DNA of 64,000 bases from an uncultured Aquimarina sp. (GTDB lineage: Bacteria > Bacteroidota > Bacteroidia > Flavobacteriales > Flavobacteriaceae). The translations under genes were made by a program, and so were the position numbers. The notes beneath the pieces were generated by a model. The model saw nothing but the letters and a program-made list of their open reading frames with translations. It had not been told where the DNA came from and made no database searches. This document shows, in pieces, positions 13,144 through 21,178 of this stretch (within the stretch, counting starts at the first letter, position 1; every line of letters starts with the position of its first letter). The stretch covers positions 124,001 to 188,000 of the forward strand of contig NZ_CANMED010000007.1 of assembly GCF_947496855.1 (NCBI RefSeq), in the 5' to 3' direction.

Positions 13144-13572
13144 TTAAATTCTGGTTAATACCTGTTTAAACTCACCATCTTCGTCATTAATTACTGTTGT
13201 CATCGTATTACCCGAAAAAGTAATTGTAGCTTCTATAGCTTCAGCTTGATCTCTATCTGGTGTAATTTTGTATACATTATCGCCTAAATTTTCCCAAGTT
13301 CCTTGGAAAGGGTCATCTATCATTACACAAGATCCGTTTTCCATAACGTGGGCTGTTGTAGTAAAATTTTGATCAGCTGTTACTGTTAATACATCTAACA
13401 ACTCGCAGGCATCTACTGTTTCTTCTACTCCATCTTCAAATTCCTGAGTTATTTTCCAAACTCCAATAAATTTATCTTGTGTTTCCATAGGTCCTGCTCC
13501 ATCATCATCGGACTTACAAGAAGTTATACAAGCTGAAATTGAAATGGCTAATAATAAAATGATTTTTTTCAT
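13144..13572 (-). CDS. Lipocalin-like lipoprotein
   Basis: 142 aa. The signal peptide ends with a lipobox (ACITSC, Cys at residue 19), followed by an acidic linker and one domain of about 110 residues starting KFIGVWKITQEF, the entrance motif of lipocalin-like (DUF4923/DUF5004-type) domains of Bacteroidota. Four cysteines include two in the domain that could form a disulfide. Convergent with the receptor gene. Ligand unknown. Confidence 0.7.
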   Translation of the reverse strand: MKKIILLLAISISACITSCKSDDDGAGPMETQDKFIGVWKITQEFEDGVEETVDACELLDVLTVTADQNFTTTAHVMENGSCVMIDDPFQGTWENLGDNVYKITPDRDQAEAIEATITFSGNTMTTVINDEDGEFKQVLTRI

Positions 13573-13861
13573 GATTGCTTTTTTTATGTTTTTAAATTTT
13601 TACGATACTAAAACATACTAGCATAAAAACACCCTACTATTTTTTCAAAAAAACTATCCTTAATAAATGAAAAATAAATCAAACTACTGTTTAACAATGA
13701 GTTACACTTCTAGATATTAAAAAATATTGATTCTAGATTTCTAAATAACTAAAACCTAAGGAATGCTATCCGAAAGTGACTATACTTATTAAAAAATAAC
13801 ATAAGAAATTGGAATAGGAAAGCTATTAATTAGCTATCCATATTGGAATTTATTGAAAACA

Positions 13862-14004
13862 AAAAAGAGCGTCTCCACGCTCTTTTTCTTCACACAAATC
13901 ATCTTAATTTAGGGGCTTATTCTAAAATTAAAACTCACTTTTTATAAATACTTTCATCTTTGGGGAAATGAAAGCGCTAACTCATTAACTCTGGTGTAAA
14001 GATA
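13862..14004 (-). ncRNA. Small RNA gene, copy 4 of 4 (dispersed)
   Basis: A diverged copy of the 7111 RNA gene, 6 kb away. The -7 box TATCTTTA is at 14004-13997 on the minus strand, with the terminator stem GAGCGT/ACGCTC at 13882-13867 and the middle helix unchanged. The first hairpin is CTTTCAT/ATGAAAG with loop TTCCCCAAAG: its outer pair changed from G-C to C-G relative to copies 1-3 while the CCCC loop stayed, which is compensatory and supports the RNA model. The remainder of 13573-14187 holds no gene I can see. Confidence 0.8.
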
Positions 14005-14187
14005 GCACTATTTTTCAATTTACCAAAATTTTTATGCTTTTTATCTTAATAAAACGTATTTAAACACATAAAAACTACTTAATTAATACTATATGTAAGT
14101 AAAAACTTACTTATAGTATTTTAATCAAAAAATATAGCCTCACTTGTTTCGTAACAAATGAGGCTAATACGAATTTATTTACATTTT

Positions 14188-16248
14188 TTAATATTTCAAT
14201 AACTCGTCTATCTTTTCTTTTACTTTTTCTGTAGAAGGAATCATCGTTTGTTCTAATGTACTATTTAGAGGAATAGCCGGCATATTCTCTGAACCAATTG
14301 TCATTACCGGAGCATCTAAATAACGGAAACATTCTTCCTGAATTTTTCCTGATAACGCTCTGGCAAAAGAATTATTCGTGGGTTCTTCGGTTACTACTAA
14401 ACACTTCTTAGTCTTTTTCACAGATTCCATAATAGCTTTCTCATCTAATGGATATAGTGTTCTTAAATCTATAATCTCTATAACATCATTCAGGTCTTTT
14501 GTTGCATTTAAAGCCCAATGCACTCCCATTCCATATGTTACTACAGTCATTGTCTCTTCCTCATCCTTTGGCCATATTTGTTGTACAATATTGGCTTTCC
14601 CAAAAGGTAATATATAATCTTCTGATGGTTCAATAGTTCTAGCTGCGTCAGTTCCTTTTACTTTAGACCAATACAATCCTTTATGCTCTAGAATTACTAC
14701 TGGGTTAGGATCATAATACGCAGCTTTCATCAATCCTTTTAGATCAGCTCCATTACTAGGATAAGCAATTTTAATTCCTCTTATATTTGTAACAATAGAT
14801 TCAACAGAAGATGAATGATAAGGACCTCCACTACCGTACGCTCCAATTGGTACTCTTAATATCATTGAAACCGGCCATTTCCCATTAGATAAATAACAAG
14901 ATCTACTTACTTCTGTAAACAGTTGATTTAATCCTGGCCATATATAATCTGCAAACTGTACTTCTACAATAGGTTTTAAACCAACAGCAGACATTCCAAC
15001 AGTCGATCCAACAATAAATGCTTCTTGTATTGGTGTGTTAAAAACACGCTCATCACCAAATTTTTGTGCCAATGTAGCTGCTTCTCTAAACACTCCTCCT
15101 AATCGTCCTCCAACGTCCTGACCATATAGTAAGCACTCTTTATGTTTTCGCATTAATTCTTCAACTGCAAATAACGCGCAATCTACCATTACTACCTCAT
15201 CCTTATCAGAAGGAGCTCGTTCTCCTTTTTCCTCGGTAACTGGTGTTGGAGCAAAATCATGAGTAAACAAATCTTCCGGTTTAGGATCTTCAGCTTTCAT
15301 CGCTTCCTGAAGATCTTTTGCTACAGTTTCTTTTGCTTCTGCTTCTATGGAATTTACCTCATCCTCATTAAAACCAGCTTCTAGCAGTTGATTTCTTAAT
15401 ACAGGATATGGATCTCTTGATCTTGCTTCTTCTAAATCATCACGATACCATTCCATTCTCACTCCTGATGTGTGATGATTTAGTAACGGAACTTTAGCGT
15501 GAACCAATATCGGTCTTCTTTCTTCTCTTATAACTCGAATCGCTTCTTCTACTGCTAAATAACTTTCTGTAAAATTAGCTCCGTCAATTGTAATTGCCTC
15601 TAATCCGTGAAATCCTGCTGCATACTCATAGGCATTTTGCGCTCTTGTTTCAGCTTCATTCGCAGAAATATCCCAACCGTTATCTTGTACTAAATACAAT
15701 ATTGGCAACTGCTTTAAAGCTGCCATCTGAAAAGCTTCTGCTATTTCCCCTTCTGTTACCGAGGCATCTCCCAATGAACATACGACAAGAGGTTTCTTGC
15801 TAAGATTCCCATCTAAACCAACCAATTCTTTATACTGCATTCCTAACGCTACACCAGTGGAAGGAATTGCCTGCATACCTGTTGCAGAGGATTGGTGTGG
15901 AATTTTAGGTTTGTCATCATCTTTAAGGCTAGGGTGGGAATAATAGGTTCTCCCTCCAGAAAAAGGATCTTCTTTTTTAGCCAACAATTGCAACATCAAA
16001 TCATAGGGTCTCATTCCAATTCCTAACAACATCGAATCATCTCTATAATAAGGAAAAGCATAATCCTGAGGTAGTAATTGCATAGCTACTGCAATCTGAA
16101 TAGCCTCGTGCCCTCTGGATGTTGCATGAACGTATTTTGAAACTGTCTTAAAATTTTCTTCATATAGTTCTGTCATGCTTTTAGCAGTACATAGCGTACT
16201 AAATGCCTTTTTCAGAACTTGTTTTGCTATTGTTTTTTCAGCTAACAT
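14188..16248 (-). CDS. Branched-chain 2-oxoacid dehydrogenase E1, alpha-beta fusion
   Basis: 686 aa. The first half (about 1-330) is the E1-alpha thiamine-diphosphate domain, with the ThDP motif GDASVTEGEIAEAF...QDNGWDIS. The second half (about 350-686) is the transketolase-like E1-beta with LYGQDVGGRLGGVF, TPIQEAF and the C-terminal transketolase domain. The single-chain architecture is common in Bacteroidota. It decarboxylates 2-oxo acids from valine, leucine and isoleucine and transfers the acyl group to E2 lipoyl lysine. It is last in the E2 - aminotransferase - E1 unit. No E3 is nearby. Confidence 0.9.
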   Translation of the reverse strand: MLAEKTIAKQVLKKAFSTLCTAKSMTELYEENFKTVSKYVHATSRGHEAIQIAVAMQLLPQDYAFPYYRDDSMLLGIGMRPYDLMLQLLAKKEDPFSGGRTYYSHPSLKDDDKPKIPHQSSATGMQAIPSTGVALGMQYKELVGLDGNLSKKPLVVCSLGDASVTEGEIAEAFQMAALKQLPILYLVQDNGWDISANEAETRAQNAYEYAAGFHGLEAITIDGANFTESYLAVEEAIRVIREERRPILVHAKVPLLNHHTSGVRMEWYRDDLEEARSRDPYPVLRNQLLEAGFNEDEVNSIEAEAKETVAKDLQEAMKAEDPKPEDLFTHDFAPTPVTEEKGERAPSDKDEVVMVDCALFAVEELMRKHKECLLYGQDVGGRLGGVFREAATLAQKFGDERVFNTPIQEAFIVGSTVGMSAVGLKPIVEVQFADYIWPGLNQLFTEVSRSCYLSNGKWPVSMILRVPIGAYGSGGPYHSSSVESIVTNIRGIKIAYPSNGADLKGLMKAAYYDPNPVVILEHKGLYWSKVKGTDAARTIEPSEDYILPFGKANIVQQIWPKDEEETMTVVTYGMGVHWALNATKDLNDVIEIIDLRTLYPLDEKAIMESVKKTKKCLVVTEEPTNNSFARALSGKIQEECFRYLDAPVMTIGSENMPAIPLNSTLEQTMIPSTEKVKEKIDELLKY

Positions 16249-16318
16249 CTCTCTTTAATTTTTGATGTACGATTTATGAATTACGATTATTCGTAATTCT
16301 GAATTCTAATAGTAATAC

Positions 16319-17392
16319 CTACCCTACTTTCTCCTCCACCGAAACAGGTATTATCCAATCGAATTTATCTTCTATTTTTTGAGTCTTGATACCATCAAGT
16401 GTGCTTTTCACATCTTGACTTACAGGATTATTATCAGACAAAGTAATCACTTTATCTTTATACCCTATCGCTTCTATCATAGCAATAGCAACTGCAGTTC
16501 CTGTACCAAATGCCTCTTCTAATTTCCCTTCTTTGTCATATGCAATTAACTCATCAATTGTAATCGGACGTTCTTCTACCTCAAACCCCTTATCCTTTAA
16601 TAAAGAAATCACACTATCTCGAGTAATACCTTTAAGAATAGAACCATTTGTTGACGGTGTTATGAATTTACCGTTTATTTTGAAAAATATATTCATCGTA
16701 CCCACTTCCTGAATATACTTATGCTCATTTGCATCTAACCATAATACCTGATCATATCCTTTTGCTTTTGCTTTTTCAGTTGGGAGAATTGCCGCTGCAT
16801 AATTTCCAGCTGCTTTTGCTTCTCCTGTACCTCCATCTGCTGCTCTTATGTACTCAGTTTCCGCATACAATCGAATTTTTTTAGTAAAAAATGGTCCGGC
16901 AGGAGAACAGATCACAATAAATTTATAACTCGTAGCTGCACGCATACCTATAAAAGGTTCATCTGCATACATAAACGGTCTGAGATACAATGCGCTTCCA
17001 TCTTGAGGAGGAATCCAACTATGTTCTACTCCTACTATTTGTTTTACTGCTTCTACGAATAGATCTACTGGAACAGAAGGCATCCCTAATCTAGCTGCGC
17101 TATGGTTAAAACGTTTTGCATTTTCTTCAGGTCTAAATAGTAATGGTGTATTCTCTTTTCCTACAGTTGCTTTCATTCCTTCAAAAATCGCTTGGCCATA
17201 ATGAAGTGCCATTGCCGCAGGATGTGTTGGGATTAGTTCCATTGGTTCAATTCTAGGATTGTTCCAGGTTCCATTTTTATATTCACAGATAAACATATGA
17301 TCTGTAAAAGTTGTTCCCAAAGGAATATTATCAAAATCTATATCCTTTAGTTTTGAGTTTGAGGTTCTCGTAATTTTGATTTGTTGTTCCAT
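16319..17392 (-). CDS. ilvE: Branched-chain amino acid aminotransferase
   Basis: A 357-aa class IV PLP enzyme of the BCAT type II size. GGTGEAKAAGNYAA contains the PLP-binding region, YLRPFMYADEPFIG is a substrate-side loop, and FGTGTAVAIAMI is the phosphate-binding GTGTA motif. It interconverts Leu, Ile and Val with their 2-oxo acids, feeding the adjacent dehydrogenase. The direction here is likely catabolic given the context. The C-terminal tail is family-typical. Confidence 0.92.
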   Translation of the reverse strand: MEQQIKITRTSNSKLKDIDFDNIPLGTTFTDHMFICEYKNGTWNNPRIEPMELIPTHPAAMALHYGQAIFEGMKATVGKENTPLLFRPEENAKRFNHSAARLGMPSVPVDLFVEAVKQIVGVEHSWIPPQDGSALYLRPFMYADEPFIGMRAATSYKFIVICSPAGPFFTKKIRLYAETEYIRAADGGTGEAKAAGNYAAAILPTEKAKAKGYDQVLWLDANEHKYIQEVGTMNIFFKINGKFITPSTNGSILKGITRDSVISLLKDKGFEVEERPITIDELIAYDKEGKLEEAFGTGTAVAIAMIEAIGYKDKVITLSDNNPVSQDVKSTLDGIKTQKIEDKFDWIIPVSVEEKVG

Positions 17393-17449
17393 TTTTATTT
17401 ATTTTGGGCGCATCATACCTTGAGGTAGATCGGGCTATTCGCTATATCT

Positions 17450-17510
17450 TTTTTACTTGTTCTCGATACATCCCGAAACAAGTTCGGGACACTCGAACTG
17501 ACGTAAAAAA
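17450..17510. repeat. Short palindromic intergenic repeat
   Basis: Between ilvE and the E2 gene lies a palindrome CCCGAA-ACAAG-TTCGGG (about 17472-17488) within a longer phrase, ttctcgatacat...actcgaactgac, whose outer parts are also inverted. From memory, phrases of this kind are dispersed many times in flavobacterial genomes. In this operon position the RNA hairpin could attenuate or stabilise mRNA between E2 and ilvE. Confidence 0.55.
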
Positions 17511-17539
17511 GGATGCCACTACTATCCCTTGCGCATTTA

Positions 17540-18856
17540 TTATATTTCTCTATTTATGTCAAAAGCTTCAAGTTCATCTCCTACTTTACGTAAGAACGAA
17601 CCTCCTAAAAATCCATCTACCACTCTATGATCAAATGACAACGATAAATACATCATACTTCTAATCGCAATTTCGTCTCCTTTCTCTGTAGTGATTACTT
17701 CTGGCCTTTTCTTAATAATTCCCAATGCTAGTATCGCCACTTCTGGTTGATTAATTATTGGAGTCCCCATTAAACTACCAAAAGTTCCTACATTAGAGAT
17801 AGTAAATGTGCTCCCTCCTATTTCATCAGGTTTTAAAGCATTGTTTCTTGCGTTATTTGCTAAATGATTTACATTTTTAGCTAAACCTAATAAGTTTTTT
17901 TCATCAGCATTTCTAACTACAGGAACAATCAAGTTTCCGCTAGGTAATGCTGTTGCCATACCTACATTGATATCTTTATGAGCTATAATTTTCTTGCCAT
18001 CTACAGAAACATTAATCATTGGGTACTCTTGAATTGCCTTGGCCACTGCTTCCACAAAAATTGGAGTAAACGTTAATTTCTCTCCATGTTTTTCTAAAAA
18101 CTCCAACTTGACTTCATTTCTCCAATTCACCATATTAGTTACATCTACCTCTATATAACTTGTTACATGAGGTGATGTATGTTTAGAATACACCATATGA
18201 TCTGCAATCATAGTCCTCATACGATCCATTTCTACGATACGATCTTTTCCTTCTACGTACGAAATTGGCGGTGGATTATATGACGGTTTCGGGGTAATAG
18301 GTTGAGGTTTACTAGGTAATGGATATTCTCTGTTTTTAAGATATAGCATTACATCACTCTTACGAATACGACCACCATCTCCGGTACCAGCAATACGCTG
18401 AACTTCTTCTATTGTCAAGTTTTCTTTTTGAGCTATACTGATAACTAGCGGAGAAAGAAAACCGTCATTGTCACCGGTATTTTGAATCTTAAACTCAGAT
18501 TTACTCACTGTCTTCGGAACTGTCAAAACAGATGGCTTGGACTTTCTGAGCGAATTAGCATCAGAAGATTTGTTATTCTCTAATTCTGAGTTTTTATCTT
18601 CTAAGTTCTGATCCTGACTTGCACTAATGATTGCTATAATTCGCCCAACCTTAACAACATCATTAGGGTTATAAAGTAGCTCCGTAATTGTCCCGTTACA
18701 AGGAGAAGGTACTTCAGAATCTACCTTATCTGTAGCTACCTCAAGAATAGTTTCATCCTCTTCTACAGTATCACCTACATTCTTTAACCAATTAAGAATG
18801 GTTGCTTCGGATATACTTTCACCCATTTTGGGCATTTTTAATTCTACTCTTGACAT
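17540..18856 (-). CDS. Branched-chain 2-oxoacid dehydrogenase E2 (dihydrolipoamide acyltransferase)
   Basis: 438 aa. One N-terminal lipoyl domain (about 1-78, lipoyl-lysine motif ATDKVDSE), a charged linker, a peripheral subunit-binding domain (about 133-172, LSPLVISIAQKENLTIEEV), a Pro-rich linker and the catalytic acyltransferase domain (about 205-435), ending in the active-site motif SFDHRVVDG. It forms the core of the complex that makes branched acyl-CoA. A palindromic operator matching that of paaE lies 67 bp upstream of the start codon, so the E2-ilvE-E1 unit may be under the TetR regulator at 32099. Confidence 0.92.
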   Translation of the reverse strand: MSRVELKMPKMGESISEATILNWLKNVGDTVEEDETILEVATDKVDSEVPSPCNGTITELLYNPNDVVKVGRIIAIISASQDQNLEDKNSELENNKSSDANSLRKSKPSVLTVPKTVSKSEFKIQNTGDNDGFLSPLVISIAQKENLTIEEVQRIAGTGDGGRIRKSDVMLYLKNREYPLPSKPQPITPKPSYNPPPISYVEGKDRIVEMDRMRTMIADHMVYSKHTSPHVTSYIEVDVTNMVNWRNEVKLEFLEKHGEKLTFTPIFVEAVAKAIQEYPMINVSVDGKKIIAHKDINVGMATALPSGNLIVPVVRNADEKNLLGLAKNVNHLANNARNNALKPDEIGGSTFTISNVGTFGSLMGTPIINQPEVAILALGIIKKRPEVITTEKGDEIAIRSMMYLSLSFDHRVVDGFLGGSFLRKVGDELEAFDINREI

Positions 18857-18922
18857 TTTTTAATAATTATGAATTCAGAATTACGTTTAACTTTTATAAT
18901 TATAATTCTACTGTTTTCAACG

Positions 18923-18940
18923 AACTAATGTTTGTTAGTT
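18923..18940. promoter_or_regulatory. Putative TetR (PaaR-like) operator upstream of E2
   Basis: AACTAATGTTTGTTAGTT, an inverted repeat AACTAA-N6-TTAGTT. It matches the site before paaE at 16 of 18 positions, including the asymmetric centre. It sits between the DUF3050 gene stop and the E2 start, where a promoter for the E2-ilvE-E1 operon is expected. Confidence 0.7.
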
Positions 18941-18959
18941 TTTAAATTAAAAATAAACT

Positions 18960-19751
18960 TTAGTTTATTTTTTTATCTAATTTACGCTTAGTCAACTCAT
19001 TACTAACAGACTCCCAAAGGAACATCCTTTTTTGTAATGCTATCTTACTATACACCATTACCTCTTTCCATTTTATTATATCATCCCCGCACAATTGTGA
19101 TACCATCTTAAGACTCAATGGGCCGTGATCATCTCCATCCAATTCTATATGTCTTTCTAAATAGTAAACAAATTTATCCAGAGATAAATTGCTGTTATTC
19201 CCTACCTTTTTAACGATATTCATAAAGAGATCTGGAATCAAATCTTCTCTCCCAAAAGTAAAGACCCCAGCAATAATATGAGGTTTTTGAGTTTCTATAA
19301 CTTCAAAAGTAAAATTAACAAAATCTTTAATCGATTTAGCTACTTGTAATGTATTCATAGCATTTTCAACTGTTTCTCCAGACTTTATTAAGTTGACAAA
19401 CTTGGTTATAGGAGTTATATCTGCCTGTATCTGTTGCATTGCTTCTAGATACATTTCATAATGGCTCATAGGATTTCCATCTTTATCTATATCGCTTTCT
19501 TCACCAAATACAATCTCATTCACAAATCTTCTTACGGTTAGGTTCTTAGAAGGAATCCATGGAATAGCTACTGTAGTAAGTTGTAATTGTAAGCTTTTTA
19601 ATAATGACATAAAGTCCCATACTGCGAATACATGATATTCTGTGAATATTCGAATATCATCAATCGTATGAATTTCATCATATAAAGTACTCTTTAAAAC
19701 ACTTTGCCTAATTGGTTTTAATTCGTTTATGATATCTTCTATATTCATCAT
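18960..19751 (-). CDS. DUF3050 family protein (haem-oxygenase-like fold)
   Basis: A 263-aa all-helical soluble protein. HTIDDIRIFTEYHVFAVWDF and the C-terminal HIELDGDDHGPLSL place it in DUF3050, with conserved His, Glu and Asp residues arranged like those of haem-oxygenase-like diiron oxidases. Biochemical role unknown. The family is often found beside catabolic or CoA-thioester genes. Its ATG is 3 bp after the stop of the paaY-like gene, so it is co-transcribed with the paa cluster and is probably the last gene of that operon. Confidence 0.8.
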   Translation of the reverse strand: MMNIEDIINELKPIRQSVLKSTLYDEIHTIDDIRIFTEYHVFAVWDFMSLLKSLQLQLTTVAIPWIPSKNLTVRRFVNEIVFGEESDIDKDGNPMSHYEMYLEAMQQIQADITPITKFVNLIKSGETVENAMNTLQVAKSIKDFVNFTFEVIETQKPHIIAGVFTFGREDLIPDLFMNIVKKVGNNSNLSLDKFVYYLERHIELDGDDHGPLSLKMVSQLCGDDIIKWKEVMVYSKIALQKRMFLWESVSNELTKRKLDKKIN

Positions 19752-19754
19752 TTA

Positions 19755-20351
19755 TTACTTATTTCTAAATTCTTCTAAAGTTTTATAAAACGTTTCTTGT
19801 GTTGGTCTATCTTTAGGAATGGCTCTTAATGGTTCTACCTCTATTAATGATTCAAAACAATCTGATGGTAACTGCTGATATAAAGAAGTTCCCTTTGTTT
19901 TCCAAGCAATCATTTCATCACTCACTTCTTTAATGACTTTAGCAGGATTCCCTACAATTAAGCTTCTTTTATCAAAAATAGATTTCGCCTTTATAAAAGA
20001 CATTGCTCCTACAATACATTCATCACCAATTTCTGCATCATCCATAATTACCGTATTCATTCCAATTAAGCAATTACTACCTAAGTTAGCTCCGTGAATC
20101 ACAGCTCCGTGGCCTACATGAGCGCTTTCTTTTAATCGTATTGATTTCCCCGGAAACATATGTACTGTACAATTCTCTTGAACATTCACCCCATCTTCAA
20201 TAATAATCTCACCCCAATCTCCACGTATAGCGGCTCCTGGACCGATGTAACAATTCTTACCAATAATTACATTACCAGTTACAGCTGCTAACGGATGTAC
20301 GAAACTACTTTCATGCACTACTGGTATATATCCCTTAAAGCTGTAAATCAT
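19755..20351 (-). CDS. paaY: PaaY-like hexapeptide-repeat thioesterase/carbonic-anhydrase family protein
   Basis: A left-handed beta-helix protein with repeated [ILV]G-x4 hexapeptides (NVIIGKNCYIGPGAAIRG, AVIHGANLGSNCLIG) and the metal-site histidines HMFPG and HVGHGAVIH. I start at 20351 (MIYSFKGYIPV): an upstream ATG at 20384 would translate a palindromic intergenic repeat and adds a non-homologous leader. PaaY hydrolyses stalled ring-CoA adducts in phenylacetate degradation. Size 198 aa is normal. Confidence 0.88.
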   Translation of the reverse strand: MIYSFKGYIPVVHESSFVHPLAAVTGNVIIGKNCYIGPGAAIRGDWGEIIIEDGVNVQENCTVHMFPGKSIRLKESAHVGHGAVIHGANLGSNCLIGMNTVIMDDAEIGDECIVGAMSFIKAKSIFDKRSLIVGNPAKVIKEVSDEMIAWKTKGTSLYQQLPSDCFESLIEVEPLRAIPKDRPTQETFYKTLEEFRNK

Positions 20352-20370
20352 TTTATAATCTATTTTATGG

Positions 20371-20390
20371 ATTCCAGTTCGCACTGGAAT
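20371..20390. repeat. Perfect short palindrome in the paa operon
   Basis: attccagt-tcgc-actggaat, an 8-bp perfect inverted repeat with a 4-nt loop just upstream of the PaaY start. Hairpins of the form CCAGT...ACTGGAATGAC are dispersed in flavobacterial intergenic regions (from memory). It may act as an mRNA processing or stabilising element between the hydratase and paaY. Confidence 0.6.
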
Positions 20391-20403
20391 GACAAAAGTT
20401 CTT

Positions 20404-21156
20404 TTACTTAAATCGTTTCAATGTTTCTTTGGTAAAATCAGATAATACCAATCGTCCGCTTATTACCGCTCTATCTGCTAACATTGTATCCCAATGTTCT
20501 GTTCCTTCCCAAAAAGCTTTCTTCATATCACGCATTGCTTCAGGATTGTAAGTACATAAATGTTCTGCAAATGATTTTACTTCTGCATCTAATGTTTCTG
20601 TATCTTCAAAAACCTTCGTGAATAATCCTTTATCCCTTGCCCATTCTGCATCATAAAATGAATTGGCATCAATAGCAATTTGCGTCATTGCCGACAATCC
20701 TATTTTACGTTCTACCGCTGGCCCAACTACAAAAGGTCCTATTCCAACATTTAGTTCACTTAACTTGATAGAAGCGTATTTTGTAGCCATGCAATAATCT
20801 GTAGCAGACGCAACTCCAACTCCTCCTCCAACAGTTTTACCTTGTACTCGTCCGATAATAAATTTTGGACATGTACGCATAGCATTAATCACATTTGCAA
20901 AACCAGAAAAAAACACTTTCCCTTTTTCTGCATCATTAATATTTATCAATTCCTTAAAACTTGCACCTGCACAAAAAGTTCTAGCTCCTCCACTTTTAAG
21001 TACTATTACCTTAATTTCATCATTGCTTCCTGCATCAGTAATTGTTTGGGCCAACTTGGCTAGAATATCTCCTGGTAATGAGTTATGTGCTGGATGGAAG
21101 AACTCTATAGTTCCTACTCCGTTTTCTGTTGTTATGTTTACGTACGGTTGTGTCAA
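20404..21156 (-). CDS. Enoyl-CoA hydratase/isomerase family protein (PaaF position)
   Basis: A 250-aa crotonase-fold protein. The oxyanion loop is present (TFCAGASFKEL, and GKTVGGGVG). The second catalytic Glu is recognisable in KLSELNVGIGP, but the first (usual motif GGGxE) is replaced by GGGVGV. This may alter hydratase chemistry or make it an isomerase or lyase. In the pathway it could be the 2,3-dehydroadipyl-CoA hydratase (PaaF) or a methylglutaconyl-CoA hydratase of leucine catabolism, since both routes are encoded here. I cannot decide between them. Confidence 0.8.
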   Translation of the reverse strand: MTQPYVNITTENGVGTIEFFHPAHNSLPGDILAKLAQTITDAGSNDEIKVIVLKSGGARTFCAGASFKELININDAEKGKVFFSGFANVINAMRTCPKFIIGRVQGKTVGGGVGVASATDYCMATKYASIKLSELNVGIGPFVVGPAVERKIGLSAMTQIAIDANSFYDAEWARDKGLFTKVFEDTETLDAEVKSFAEHLCTYNPEAMRDMKKAFWEGTEHWDTMLADRAVISGRLVLSDFTKETLKRFK

Positions 21157-21178
21157 TTTAAACTCTAATTTTATTCAA

